The position numbers were made by a program, and so were the translations under genes. Of a DNA stretch of 64,000 bases, positions 26,274 through 34,918 are shown piece after piece. This DNA is from Acidimicrobiia bacterium (GTDB lineage: Bacteria; Actinomycetota; Acidimicrobiia; Acidimicrobiales; SKKL01). Location: the NCBI GenBank assembly GCA_041676705.1, contig JBAYRL010000001.1:124001-188000 (forward strand), written 5' to 3'. How positions within the stretch are numbered: the first letter of the stretch is position 1; each line of letters opens with the position of its first letter. The notes below the pieces were generated by a model. It did not search any database. It was not told where the DNA came from and saw only the letters and a program-made list of their open reading frames with translations.

Positions 26274-27385
26274 ACAAACTTGAAGCTCGACTCGTCCTCA
26301 GTGATGGCACCACTTTCAGAGGTGAACTGTATGGCTACCTTCCCCCCAACGGTCTGGTGGTCGGCGAAATAGTTACTAATACCGCTATGAGCGGCTATTT
26401 GGAAACCATCACCGATCCGGCGTCATCGGGTCAGATTATAAACTTCACCTATCCCCAGATTGGTAACGTCGGTGCAAGCGCTGGTGCCACCATGTCGAAT
26501 AGGGGCGGCGCTCGTGGCATTGTCGTGCGGGAACTAATACAGAGTTATAGCAACTGGCAGGCCGACCAGAGTCTAGAAGCAGCCATGCTAGAGCGAAGCC
26601 AAGCCATCATAAGCGGCGTCGACACCCGTCGCTTGACCCGTCAGCTCCATACCAACCATGCCATGACAGCGGCTTTCGGTACCGTTAGCGATGCCGAGTT
26701 GCGCAGCGCTGCGCAAGAAGCTGTTTCCCAAGATGACAGCTTGGTCGCTCAGGTAACCACTTCTGAAACTCACAGTATTGGTAGTGAAGAGGAAGCAGCA
26801 TCAACTCATCGGCCCAAAATTGCTGTCATCGATCTTGGGGTTCGCAGTACTACCGTGCAACGCCTAGCCAAGTTTGCTTCAGTGACCTTGGTTCCAGCCC
26901 ATACTTCGGCGGCTGATATTAAGGCACTTTCACCAGATGGAGTCGTGCTCTCCAGTGGTCCAGGTAATCCCGCCGCACTCGCCGCAGTGGTGCAAGTGGC
27001 GAGCGCTTTGGCTAACGACCTACCGATTTTGGCCATTGGGCTTGGTTCTATGGTCTTGGCACAGGTGCTGGGTGCATCGATTAAGCGTTTAGAACGCCCG
27101 CACTACGGTGCCAATATCCCGGTACGCCGTTTGAGCAACCGCCGTGTGGAAATCACAAGCCAAAATCGATCTTTCGGCATTGTTGAGTCTTCGTTGGATG
27201 AAGCTTTAATCACTTACCGGAATCTTAACGATGGTGAAATTGAAGGCTTCCGCTCGGCTGATGGGACCGCCGTAGGTGTCGCCTACAACCCCGATCTGGG
27301 TCCCGGGGCCTTCGACTCCGACTACCTATTCGATGACTTTGCAAAACAATTGAATTCTGCCGCTACCTCTCCGAAAGGCAACTGA
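26270..27385 (+). CDS. carA: Carbamoyl-phosphate synthase small chain with lost glutaminase site
   Basis: Homologue of the glutaminase subunit that normally feeds ammonia to CarB. The N-terminal half is ordinary (FNT-like motif VTNTAMSGYLETITDP, then INFTYPQIGNVG). In the class I amidotransferase half, the nucleophile elbow GxCxGHQ reads AIGLGSM (Cys to Gly257, His to Ser260, Gln to Met261), SQNHGF reads SQNRSF (His to Arg300), and the HPE triad motif reads NPD (Asn340, Asp342). Both catalysis and glutamine binding should be lost, while the frame is open through all 371 residues. Coupled by ATGA to pyrC and by TGATG to carB. Probably a structural subunit of an ammonia-dependent synthetase. 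Confidence 0.93.
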   Translation: MNKLEARLVLSDGTTFRGELYGYLPPNGLVVGEIVTNTAMSGYLETITDPASSGQIINFTYPQIGNVGASAGATMSNRGGARGIVVRELIQSYSNWQADQSLEAAMLERSQAIISGVDTRRLTRQLHTNHAMTAAFGTVSDAELRSAAQEAVSQDDSLVAQVTTSETHSIGSEEEAASTHRPKIAVIDLGVRSTTVQRLAKFASVTLVPAHTSAADIKALSPDGVVLSSGPGNPAALAAVVQVASALANDLPILAIGLGSMVLAQVLGASIKRLERPHYGANIPVRRLSNRRVEITSQNRSFGIVESSLDEALITYRNLNDGEIEGFRSADGTAVGVAYNPDLGPGAFDSDYLFDDFAKQLNSAATSPKGN

Positions 27386-30300
27386 TGCCACGCCGCCAAG
27401 ATCTCAAAACCGTCATGCTCATTGGCTCGGGCCCAATTGTCATTGGTCAAGCCTGTGAATTCGACTATTCCGGTACCCAAGCGGCGCGGGTTTTGCGAGA
27501 GGAGGGTTTCCGGGTGGTGCTGGCAAACTCGAATCCTGCCACCATCATGACCGATCCAGATTTCGCCGATGCTACTTACATCGAGCCTCTCGATCTCACC
27601 GTGCTCACCGCCATAATCGAGAAAGAACGACCCGATGCATTGTTGGCAACCTTAGGTGGCCAAACGGCGCTCAACTTGGCGATTGAACTGGCGGAAGCTG
27701 GCGTGCTTGAACGGTTCGGGGTGGAACTTATCGGCGCCGACGCCCAAGCCATTGAAACCGCCGAGAATCGTCAACTTTTCAAAGAGGCCATGCAAGAAAT
27801 TGGCTTGGAAGTCCCGCGTTCGGGTGTGGCTACCACGATGGAGCAAGCGCGCAAAATTGTGGCCGAGGTCGGCCTGCCGGTGGTGATCCGGCCCGCCTTT
27901 ATCTTGGGAGGTAAAGGGACTGGTATTGCCGCCACCAGCGAACAGTTTGAAGAAATTGCTTCCGCCGGCCTTCATGCCAGCCCTATCAGCGAAATTCTGA
28001 TTGAAGAATCGATTGCTGGTTGGAAAGAGCTTGAATACGAAGTAATTCGAGACAGTAACGATAATGCAATAATTGTTTGTTCGATAGAGAACTTTGATGC
28101 CATGGGCGTACACACTGGAGACTCGATCACCGTTGCGCCAGCACAAACTTTAACCGATAGCGAACATCAGATATTGCGAGATGCGGCCTTGCGTTGTGTG
28201 CGTCGTGTTGGTGTGAAGAATGGCGGTTCTAATGTTCAGTTTGCATTAAATCCAACCGATGGCCGAGTGGTCATCATTGAAATGAATCCCCGAGTTAGTC
28301 GTTCTTCAGCTTTGGCCTCCAAAGCCACGGGTTTCCCGATTGCTAAAATTTCCACCCGCTTAGCCATTGGTTACACCTTGGACGAAATTCCAAACGATAT
28401 GACCGGGTCGACTTTGGCAAGCTTCGAGCCTGCTATTGATTACGTCGTTACCAAAGTACCTCGTTGGGCTTTTGAGAAGTTTCCGGGTACGTCTGGACGC
28501 CTGGGCACTTCGATGCAATCGGTCGGCGAAGTGATGGCCATCGCACGTACTTTTCCCGAGTCAATTCAAAAGGCTCTACGCTCGCTTGAGCAGGGCCGAG
28601 GTGGCTTGAACTGTGATGAGGGCGAGGCTATTTTTGACCAACAGGGCGTAGAGGCGTTGTTAGAAGCCGTGAAAATTGCCACACCGGATCGGCCTTTCGA
28701 AATCGAATCGCTCCTACGAAATGGTGTGAGTGTAGAAACGCTCAACGCTGCCACCGGTATTGATCCGTGGTTTTTGAACCAAATGTTGCGAATTGTAGAT
28801 GCCCGCACCACGTATTCGCGCAAGGGGCCCAACGAGTTGCAAGCCAACGACTGGCGAACACTCAAACAGCTGGGCTTTTCCGACCACCAACTCGGTTGGC
28901 TTTGGAAGATCGACGAAGACAAAGTGCGACAAATGCGCTTGGCGCAGGGTGTTAAAGCCGTATTCAAAACAGTTGACACCTGCGCTGGAGAGTTCGAATC
29001 GAATACCCCCTATCACTATTCATCTTACGATGAAGAAGACGAGGTTGTAATTGGAGATAAGCCGAAGATTGTAATTCTGGGTTCGGGGCCGAACCGAATT
29101 GGTCAGGGTATTGAATTCGATTACTGCTGTGTGCACGCCAGTTTTGCCTTACGAGAAGCAGGCTATGAAACAGTAATGATCAACTGTAACCCAGAGACGG
29201 TTTCGACCGACTATGACACCAGCGACAGGCTATATTTCGAGCCGTTAACCTTTGAAGACGTCCAAAATATTTTGGATCTCGAAAAGCCGGTCGGTGTAGT
29301 GGTTTCACTAGGCGGCCAAACACCACTGAAGCTGGCCGAAGTTCTGCCGCCCGAGCTGGTGCTAGGGACTAGCCCACGCTCCATCGACCTAGCCGAAGAC
29401 CGTGAGCAATGGAATGCTCTGTGCAGTCAATTAGAAATCCCACAGCCTCCAGGCGGCACGGCGACCAACATTGATGAGGCTAAAGAAATTACCGCCGCCA
29501 TCGGGTACCCGGCGCTAATTCGACCGTCGTATGTGCTTGGAGGTCGAGCCATGCAGATTGTGTACGGCGATGAAGGGCTAGCTGCTGCTATGGCCGAATT
29601 GGCCGATAGCGGCTCGCTTGGGCGGGAAGGCGGTTTGTCAGCTAATCGGCCGGTACTAATCGACCGTTTCCTAGAGGACGCTACGGAAGTTGATGTTGAT
29701 GCGTTACGTGATGCCAGCGGGGAAACGATACTGGGCGGGATTATGGAACACGTGGAACAGGCCGGAGTTCACTCTGGAGACAGCGCCTGCACCTTGCCAC
29801 CCACCACGCTTTCACACCAAGCGTTAAGCACGATCGAGGCCTACACCCGGGCGATTGCTGAATCTTTAGAGGTGGTTGGATTGTTAAACGTGCAATATGC
29901 CGTCAAAGACGACCAGGTCTATGTGATTGAGGCCAATCCGCGCGCCTCTCGCACCGTACCCTTTGTGGCCAAGGCGACCGGGGTTCCATTGGCCAAACTA
30001 GCGGCGCGGGTAATGGCAGGTGCCACCATTGAATCGCTGCGTCAAGAAGGAATAGCACGTACCCCGGTCGTCGGCGACCATGTAGCGGTGAAAGAGGCGG
30101 TCTTGCCTTTCAACCGGTTCCCTGAAGCCGATGCTGTGCTGGGTCCTGAAATGCGCTCCACCGGCGAAGTGATGGGCATTGATCTCACCGTGGGTTTGGC
30201 GTTCGCAAAATCACAGTTAGCAGCCGGTACAAGGCTTCCCGAATCCGGCACGATCTTTCTGTCATTGGCAGATCGCGACAAGCCAATGGGTGTTGAGGCC

Positions 30301-30675
30301 GCCACAACATTTAGTCAACTTGGTTTCAAGCTGGTCGCCACTAGTGGTACTGCGCAGGCCCTTAGTGACGCTGGTCTTAAGGTCGAAACCATTGTTGCCA
30401 AGATGGGGGAGGACGGCCCGAATGCCGTCGATCTGATACGCGGCGGTCATGTTGATTTGGTGATTAACTCACCTCGAGGCCAAGGTCCTCGATCTGATGG
30501 TGCCTATATTCGCCAGGCAGCTGGCCTAGCAGGAGTTTCATTGGTTACCACGGCTCGTGCGGCGCTAGCGGCCGCCAATGGCATGGCCGACATGGCCACC
30601 CACGATTTGAAGGTCCGTAGCATTCAAGAATTTCAACAGGGCGTCTTTCAAAGCGACCTAACCTCGAGCGTGTAA
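27385..30675 (+). CDS. carB: Carbamoyl-phosphate synthase large chain
   Basis: Makes carbamoyl phosphate from bicarbonate, two ATP and ammonia; feeds both PyrB here and ArgF further on. The 1096-residue protein has the two homologous ATP-grasp halves (first: LIGSGPIVIGQACEFDYSG and EMNPRVSRSSALASKATG; second: ILGSGPNRIGQGIEFDY and EANPRASRTVPFVAKATG), the oligomerization region between them, and a C-terminal MGS-like allosteric domain (from about 950; SGTAQALSDAGL). Length is slightly above E. coli CarB (1073). It starts inside the carA stop (TGATG) and ends inside the pyrD start (TAATG). Confidence 0.97.
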   Translation: MPRRQDLKTVMLIGSGPIVIGQACEFDYSGTQAARVLREEGFRVVLANSNPATIMTDPDFADATYIEPLDLTVLTAIIEKERPDALLATLGGQTALNLAIELAEAGVLERFGVELIGADAQAIETAENRQLFKEAMQEIGLEVPRSGVATTMEQARKIVAEVGLPVVIRPAFILGGKGTGIAATSEQFEEIASAGLHASPISEILIEESIAGWKELEYEVIRDSNDNAIIVCSIENFDAMGVHTGDSITVAPAQTLTDSEHQILRDAALRCVRRVGVKNGGSNVQFALNPTDGRVVIIEMNPRVSRSSALASKATGFPIAKISTRLAIGYTLDEIPNDMTGSTLASFEPAIDYVVTKVPRWAFEKFPGTSGRLGTSMQSVGEVMAIARTFPESIQKALRSLEQGRGGLNCDEGEAIFDQQGVEALLEAVKIATPDRPFEIESLLRNGVSVETLNAATGIDPWFLNQMLRIVDARTTYSRKGPNELQANDWRTLKQLGFSDHQLGWLWKIDEDKVRQMRLAQGVKAVFKTVDTCAGEFESNTPYHYSSYDEEDEVVIGDKPKIVILGSGPNRIGQGIEFDYCCVHASFALREAGYETVMINCNPETVSTDYDTSDRLYFEPLTFEDVQNILDLEKPVGVVVSLGGQTPLKLAEVLPPELVLGTSPRSIDLAEDREQWNALCSQLEIPQPPGGTATNIDEAKEITAAIGYPALIRPSYVLGGRAMQIVYGDEGLAAAMAELADSGSLGREGGLSANRPVLIDRFLEDATEVDVDALRDASGETILGGIMEHVEQAGVHSGDSACTLPPTTLSHQALSTIEAYTRAIAESLEVVGLLNVQYAVKDDQVYVIEANPRASRTVPFVAKATGVPLAKLAARVMAGATIESLRQEGIARTPVVGDHVAVKEAVLPFNRFPEADAVLGPEMRSTGEVMGIDLTVGLAFAKSQLAAGTRLPESGTIFLSLADRDKPMGVEAATTFSQLGFKLVATSGTAQALSDAGLKVETIVAKMGEDGPNAVDLIRGGHVDLVINSPRGQGPRSDGAYIRQAAGLAGVSLVTTARAALAAANGMADMATHDLKVRSIQEFQQGVFQSDLTSSV

Positions 30676-31619
30676 TGCCACCGGCACCAAAGCAATTATC
30701 AAATCTCAACCTTGCTGCGCAAGTAGGTTCGGTTACATTGCCGAACCCGGTTATGACTGCCTCAGGAACCGCCGGGTTGAGCACCGAATTGGGAGCTTAC
30801 CTAGATCTGGGCGCGTTAGGGGCGGTCGTCACAAAATCGTTGGCTGCCTTCGCCTGGCCAGGTAACCCACCAGTTCGAGTCACTCAAACTAGCGCTGGGA
30901 TGGTCAACTCGGTTGGGCTGCAAGGCCCGGGTGTTGAAGCATGGTTACATAACGACCTGCCCGCACTTGGTGCCACTGGTGCCCGGGTGGTGGCCAGCAT
31001 TTGGGGCCGAAGCGTTGAAGAGTATGAGCAGGCGGCAGCCATGCTTGCTCAGGCACCCGCTTCGGTGGTCGCAGTTGAAGTTAACCTTTCATGTCCCAAT
31101 CTGGGGGGCCATGGAATCTTCGCTCAAGACGCCATGGCAACTGGGGCCGTGATGTCGGCCACCCAAGCTGCTGGACGGCCCCTTTGGGCGAAGCTCACCC
31201 CCATGGTCACCAACATTGTGGAAATTGCCGAAGCCGCTATAGCCGGGGGCGCCGAGGCGTTGACCCTCACCAACACGGTGCCAGCTTTAGTTCTCGATCC
31301 CGCGACACGTCGTTCCCACCTAGGGGGAGGGATGGGCGGTCTGTCGGGGCCAGCCATGCACCCCATTGCATTACGGGCGGTTTATGAAGTGCATGCCGCG
31401 ATGCCCACTGTGCCGATTGTAGGTGTGGGTGGCATTGCTCATGGTGAAGACGCCATCAACATGTTCTTAGCTGGGGCCAACGCCGTTCAGGTTGGTACCG
31501 CCAGTTTTGCGAACCCCCGGGCCACCGCCGTGGTACTCGAACAAATACGCCAATGGTGTGTAGCCAACGACATAAAAGACTTATCTGAACTGCACGGAGG
31601 AGCTCACCGCAATGACTGA
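30675..31619 (+). CDS. pyrD: Dihydroorotate dehydrogenase, class 1B-like
   Basis: FMN enzyme oxidising dihydroorotate to orotate. The 314-residue protein is of class 1: the catalytic base is Cys in NLSCPN. The sequence around NTVPALVLD, GGLSGPAMHPIALRAVYEV and VGVGGI resembles class 1B (Bacillus PyrD) rather than the membrane-linked class 2 of Mycobacterium. Class 1B normally needs the iron-sulfur/FAD subunit PyrK, usually encoded directly before pyrD; here carB overlaps pyrD by one base and no pyrK is in the operon. Its electron acceptor is therefore unclear. Confidence 0.94.
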   Translation: MPPAPKQLSNLNLAAQVGSVTLPNPVMTASGTAGLSTELGAYLDLGALGAVVTKSLAAFAWPGNPPVRVTQTSAGMVNSVGLQGPGVEAWLHNDLPALGATGARVVASIWGRSVEEYEQAAAMLAQAPASVVAVEVNLSCPNLGGHGIFAQDAMATGAVMSATQAAGRPLWAKLTPMVTNIVEIAEAAIAGGAEALTLTNTVPALVLDPATRRSHLGGGMGGLSGPAMHPIALRAVYEVHAAMPTVPIVGVGGIAHGEDAINMFLAGANAVQVGTASFANPRATAVVLEQIRQWCVANDIKDLSELHGGAHRND

Positions 31620-32304
31620 AGCTAATTCACCAATTAATGCCAGAGATCACTTAGCCATAGCACTAGATGTTCCCGACTCTGCCCTGGCGTTACGCTTAGC
31701 TACCCAATTGAAGCCGTATTTCCAGGTCGCCAAAATTGGGTTAGAGCTATTCTCGGCGACTGGTCCTGCCATGGTTGAAGAACTAAAAAACCTGGGTTTC
31801 GATGTTTTTTGTGATCTAAAACTCTTCGACATTCCGAATACGGTGCAACGTGCAGCCCAAGTGATCGGCTCGCTGGGTGCGTCTTATTTGACTGTCCACA
31901 CCGCGGGCGGCCTCGACATGGTGAAAGCCGGTCATGAAGGGTTTCACGCTGGGGCCAACGAAAACAGCTTCCCCGAGCCCAATTTGTTGGGGGTGACGGT
32001 ACTAACCAGCGAACCCGACGCCAGCGCCCTGGCGGATCGTGTGGCAACGGCGCTTGATGGCAGATGTGAAGGTGTGATCTGTGCTGCGCCTGACCTAGCG
32101 CAAGTACATTCGCTGGCACCGAGTCTTCTGAAGGTAGTTCCGGGTATACGTCCAGCAGGCTCCGACGTTGGCGACCAAGCGCGGGTCGCCACCCCCAGTG
32201 AGGCTATGGCGGCTGGTGCCAGCATTTTGGTGATAGGCCGCCCAGTAACTCAAGCACCTGATCCAGTGGCTGCAGCGGCGGCAATTATGCATGAATTGGG
32301 CTAA
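31612..32304 (+). CDS. pyrF: Orotidine 5'-phosphate decarboxylase
   Basis: Last step of UMP synthesis. The 230-residue product has the Asp-Lys-Asp catalytic array in FCDLKLFDIPNTV, the early substrate-binding IALDVPDS and the late PGIRPAGSDVGDQ and GASILVIGRPV phosphate-binding segments, typical of the PyrF type common in Bacillus and Proteobacteria rather than the longer mycobacterial form. It overlaps pyrD by 8 nt and has a GGAGGAG site. It closes the pyr operon; no terminator hairpin is evident in the next 100 bases. Confidence 0.95.
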   Translation: MTEANSPINARDHLAIALDVPDSALALRLATQLKPYFQVAKIGLELFSATGPAMVEELKNLGFDVFCDLKLFDIPNTVQRAAQVIGSLGASYLTVHTAGGLDMVKAGHEGFHAGANENSFPEPNLLGVTVLTSEPDASALADRVATALDGRCEGVICAAPDLAQVHSLAPSLLKVVPGIRPAGSDVGDQARVATPSEAMAAGASILVIGRPVTQAPDPVAAAAAIMHELG

Positions 32305-32396
32305 GTTTTATGGGACTTAAGTCATATTCTTGCGGTTTATAGGGTTATTCTAGGCTTTTCTAGCATTTAACAGGTCTTTTACACTCGTATGGGCGC

Positions 32397-32402
32397 TACT
32401 CT
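32397..32402 (+). promoter_or_regulatory. -10 element of a possible leaderless mihF promoter
   Basis: TACTCT ends 6 nt before the ATG at 32409, with no ribosome binding site between. The 104-bp gap after pyrF is noticeably AT-rich, which supports a promoter here. Confidence 0.45.
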
Positions 32403-32408
32403 GCGAAC

Positions 32409-32735
32409 ATGAGCACGCCTCCAGAATTGAGTGTTGAAGAACGACTTGCAGCTCTAGCAAAAGCAGCAGAGGTACGCCGGAGTCGAGCGGAACTAAAAGA
32501 ACGCTTGAAGATGGGTTCTCTGTCGCTTGAGGAGCTGCTTGAGACTGCGAAGAGCGATGAAGTAGCCGCACGTACTAAAGTACTGGCTGTTTTAGAATCG
32601 CTTCCTGGCGTAGGTAAGGTGAAAGCACGCCGAGCAATGGAAGAGATTGGTATTGCCGAATCGCGTCGTGTGCGGGGTTTAGGTCCTCAGCAGCGACAAG
32701 CGCTTTTGGACATGTTTCCCCCGTCTTTTCGATAG
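32409..32735 (+). CDS. mihF: Actinobacterial integration host factor, mIHF
   Basis: DNA-bending nucleoid protein of the mIHF family, found in Actinobacteria and unrelated to HU/IHF. The 108-residue product has a basic helical first half (AEVRRSRAELKERLKMG), the LEELL motif, and the helix-hairpin-helix-like core LPGVGKVKARRAMEEIGI followed by the family ending RRVRGLGPQQRQALLDMF. It sits directly before gmk and rpoZ as in Mycobacterium and Streptomyces. Its stop is followed only 9 nt later by the presumed gmk start. Confidence 0.92.
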   Translation: MSTPPELSVEERLAALAKAAEVRRSRAELKERLKMGSLSLEELLETAKSDEVAARTKVLAVLESLPGVGKVKARRAMEEIGIAESRRVRGLGPQQRQALLDMFPPSFR

Positions 32736-32744
32736 GAGATAGTT

Positions 32745-33296
32745 ATTCTAGTTGTACTTTCTGGCCCAGGCGGGGTTGGAAAAGGAACGGTTGTGCGCGA
32801 GCTGCTGGCCGCCGATAACAATCTTTGGCTTAGTCGTTCGTGGACAACGCGTTCTCGGCGTCCGGGTGAGGCCGCCGATGCTTACCATTTCGTTTCGCCC
32901 AAAGAGTTCGACCAACGCATTGCAGAAGGTGGATTCTTAGAGTGGGCCGAGTTTCTGGGTAACAAGTACGGAACTCCTTTGCCGGAACCACCGGCGGGTA
33001 AAGACGTACTATTGGAAATAGATGTTCAAGGTGCGCAACAGGTCATCAAAGGTTTTCCTGAAGCTCTATTGATTTTTTTGGAAGTGCCTTCACCTGAGGT
33101 TCAAGCGGCTCGGCTGCGTGGTCGTGGCGACAGTGAAGATGCCGTCACACGGCGTATTCAAGTTGCGGCCAAAGAGGCTGCGGCGGGACGAGCCCTGGGG
33201 GCCCAACTCGTAATCAACGACGAATTGCACCAGGCGGTGCGCGACATTCAGCGCCTAATAGCTCTGCACCGTGATAGACGAGTGCTCGAACGCTGA
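32745..33296 (+). CDS. gmk: Guanylate kinase, apparent ATT start
   Basis: Phosphorylates GMP to GDP. With the start I propose, the 183-residue protein begins I/M-L-V-V-L-S and runs straight into the P-loop GPGGVGKGT (residues 7-15), then TTRSRRPGE, YHFVS, NKYGTP and EIDVQGA. The reading frame is closed by TAG at 32733, and between that stop and the P-loop there is no ATG, GTG, TTG or CTG codon in frame. ATT 32745 has AGGAG (32734-32738) 6 nt upstream; ATA 32739 is the only other near-start. A GTG at 32793 would cut off the P-loop. The enzyme is otherwise ordinary. Confidence 0.92.
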   Translation: MLVVLSGPGGVGKGTVVRELLAADNNLWLSRSWTTRSRRPGEAADAYHFVSPKEFDQRIAEGGFLEWAEFLGNKYGTPLPEPPAGKDVLLEIDVQGAQQVIKGFPEALLIFLEVPSPEVQAARLRGRGDSEDAVTRRIQVAAKEAAAGRALGAQLVINDELHQAVRDIQRLIALHRDRRVLER

Positions 33297-33333
33297 TAAG
33301 CTATTGCCCTAGACCAATTTTTCAGGAGCAATC

Positions 33334-33612
33334 TTGTCTCAGCAGTACGATTCAATGATGTACCCACGTATCGAGGACCTCCTCGACCGGGCACAAGGTT
33401 CGAAGTTTCGCCTGGTTACTTTAGGTGCGCATCGGGCACGCCAAATCAACGCTTACTTTGGTCAGCTTGGTGATGGTCTGGGCACCATGGTGCCGCCACA
33501 GGTTGCTTCGGTGGCCCGTAAGCCGCTTTCAATTGCGTTTGAAGAAATTGCGGCCGACAAGATTGTGGCTGTCGACCCCAACGCTAAGACTAAGTCGAAG
33601 TCCAACAAGTAA
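33334..33612 (+). CDS. rpoZ: RNA polymerase omega subunit
   Basis: Small subunit assisting assembly of RNA polymerase on beta-prime. The 92-residue product has the family pattern YPRIEDLLDRAQGSKFRLV, AHRARQINAYFGQL and KPLSIAFEEIAADKI, with a basic Lys/Ser tail. The TTG start at 33334 has AGGAG 5 nt upstream; ATG 33355 (MMYPRIEDLL) is an alternative. It lies between gmk and coaBC, the usual neighbours. Confidence 0.93.
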   Translation: MSQQYDSMMYPRIEDLLDRAQGSKFRLVTLGAHRARQINAYFGQLGDGLGTMVPPQVASVARKPLSIAFEEIAADKIVAVDPNAKTKSKSNK

Positions 33613-33623
33613 TACCCAAGCAC

Positions 33624-34865
33624 GTGTTAAACGGCCGTCGTATCGTTCTTGGCGTCACCGGCGGCATAGCCGCATATAAGGCGATTGAGCTTTGCCGTCG
33701 ACTGGTAGATGCTGGTGCCCATGTTTCCCCTGTGCTTACCAATGGTGCCAAGCGGTTTGTTGGTGAAACCACCTTTTCGGCTTTAGCTTCCGAACCCGTT
33801 CAAAGTTCGTTGTGGAATGAAGCGTCGCCCATTCCACATACCAAGCTTGGCCAAAACGCTGATTTGATCGTGGTGGCGCCAGCTACCGCCAAGGTGATCG
33901 CCGATTTACGAGCTGGACGTTCGCACGATCTACTTACGGCCACCTTGTTGGCCACCCGCGCCCCAGTCCTTGTTTGTCCGGCAATGCACACCGAGATGTG
34001 GGAACACCCAGCGGTGCAAGACAACCTGAACACTTTGGCGAAGTGGGGCTTCCATATTCTGCCGCCCGAAGAAGGCCGGCTGGCTGGCGGCGATGAGGGT
34101 AAAGGCCGTCTGGCCGCCCCTGAAGTAATTTTCGCGGAAATTCAAAGGATCCTCGACCCTGATTCCCAAGGCTCAAACGCCTCCAGTGCCTTGGCCGAGC
34201 TGAGCGCCGATCTAGCAGGGCTGAATGTTCTTGTTACTGCTGGCGGAACCCGGGAAGCGATCGACCCAGTGCGTTACATAGGCAATCGTTCATCAGGCAA
34301 ACAAGGGTTTGCTTTGGTCGAAGAAGCGGTCGCACGTGGCGCCAAAGTGACCTTGGTTTCAACCACCACACCCCCCGCCCAGCTTTCGGCACAGGTAGTG
34401 ATGGTTGAAACTGCCGACCAGATGCATGCTGCGGTGACCGAGCGGGCCGGTGATAGCGACATTGTGATTATGGCCGCTGCGGTAGCCGATTTTCGCCCTG
34501 AAATTGTCGCCCCCGCGAAGATCAAGAAGCACGGTGGACCACCCCAAATCGTCTTGGTGCCTACCGTTGACATCTTGGCCGAGCTCGGAAGTCGTAAACC
34601 CGAACGTCAGACGCTGGTGGGTTTCGCCGCTGAAACTACCAACGTGGTAGATAACGCCACCGACAAAATGACTCGTAAAAACGTTGATCTAATTGTGGCC
34701 AACGATGTTTCCGCGCCGGGTGTTGGGTTTGAACACGACACCAATTCGGTAGTTATCTTGTCACAAGACGGACGACGAAAAGACGTTGCACTTACCGACA
34801 AACGAGCAGTAGCCAAAGCGGTGATTGACGCCGTGGTCGAGCAACGTCAAAGCAACCGCACTTAA
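33624..34865 (+). CDS. coaBC: Bifunctional phosphopantothenoylcysteine decarboxylase/synthetase
   Basis: Two consecutive steps of coenzyme A synthesis. The 413-residue protein has the N-terminal flavin decarboxylase CoaC (GVTGGIAAYKAIEL, the active-site His in IPHTKL, PAMHTEMW) and the C-terminal synthetase CoaB (VTAGGTREAIDPVRYIGNRSSGK, AAAVADFRP, KIKK). The classical PAMN motif reads PAMH, which I recall as usual in actinobacteria. The start is GTG, 11 nt after rpoZ. Confidence 0.95.
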   Translation: MLNGRRIVLGVTGGIAAYKAIELCRRLVDAGAHVSPVLTNGAKRFVGETTFSALASEPVQSSLWNEASPIPHTKLGQNADLIVVAPATAKVIADLRAGRSHDLLTATLLATRAPVLVCPAMHTEMWEHPAVQDNLNTLAKWGFHILPPEEGRLAGGDEGKGRLAAPEVIFAEIQRILDPDSQGSNASSALAELSADLAGLNVLVTAGGTREAIDPVRYIGNRSSGKQGFALVEEAVARGAKVTLVSTTTPPAQLSAQVVMVETADQMHAAVTERAGDSDIVIMAAAVADFRPEIVAPAKIKKHGGPPQIVLVPTVDILAELGSRKPERQTLVGFAAETTNVVDNATDKMTRKNVDLIVANDVSAPGVGFEHDTNSVVILSQDGRRKDVALTDKRAVAKAVIDAVVEQRQSNRT

Positions 34866-34918
34866 GATACGTACCCGAAACCGCCTGAATTGCGCCAACA
34901 TCTCGCCACAGGAGCACA

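Noticed and set aside
33624..34160. CoaC PAMN motif reading PAMH
   Set aside because: I recall the same form in mycobacterial CoaBC, so it is probably lineage-normal.
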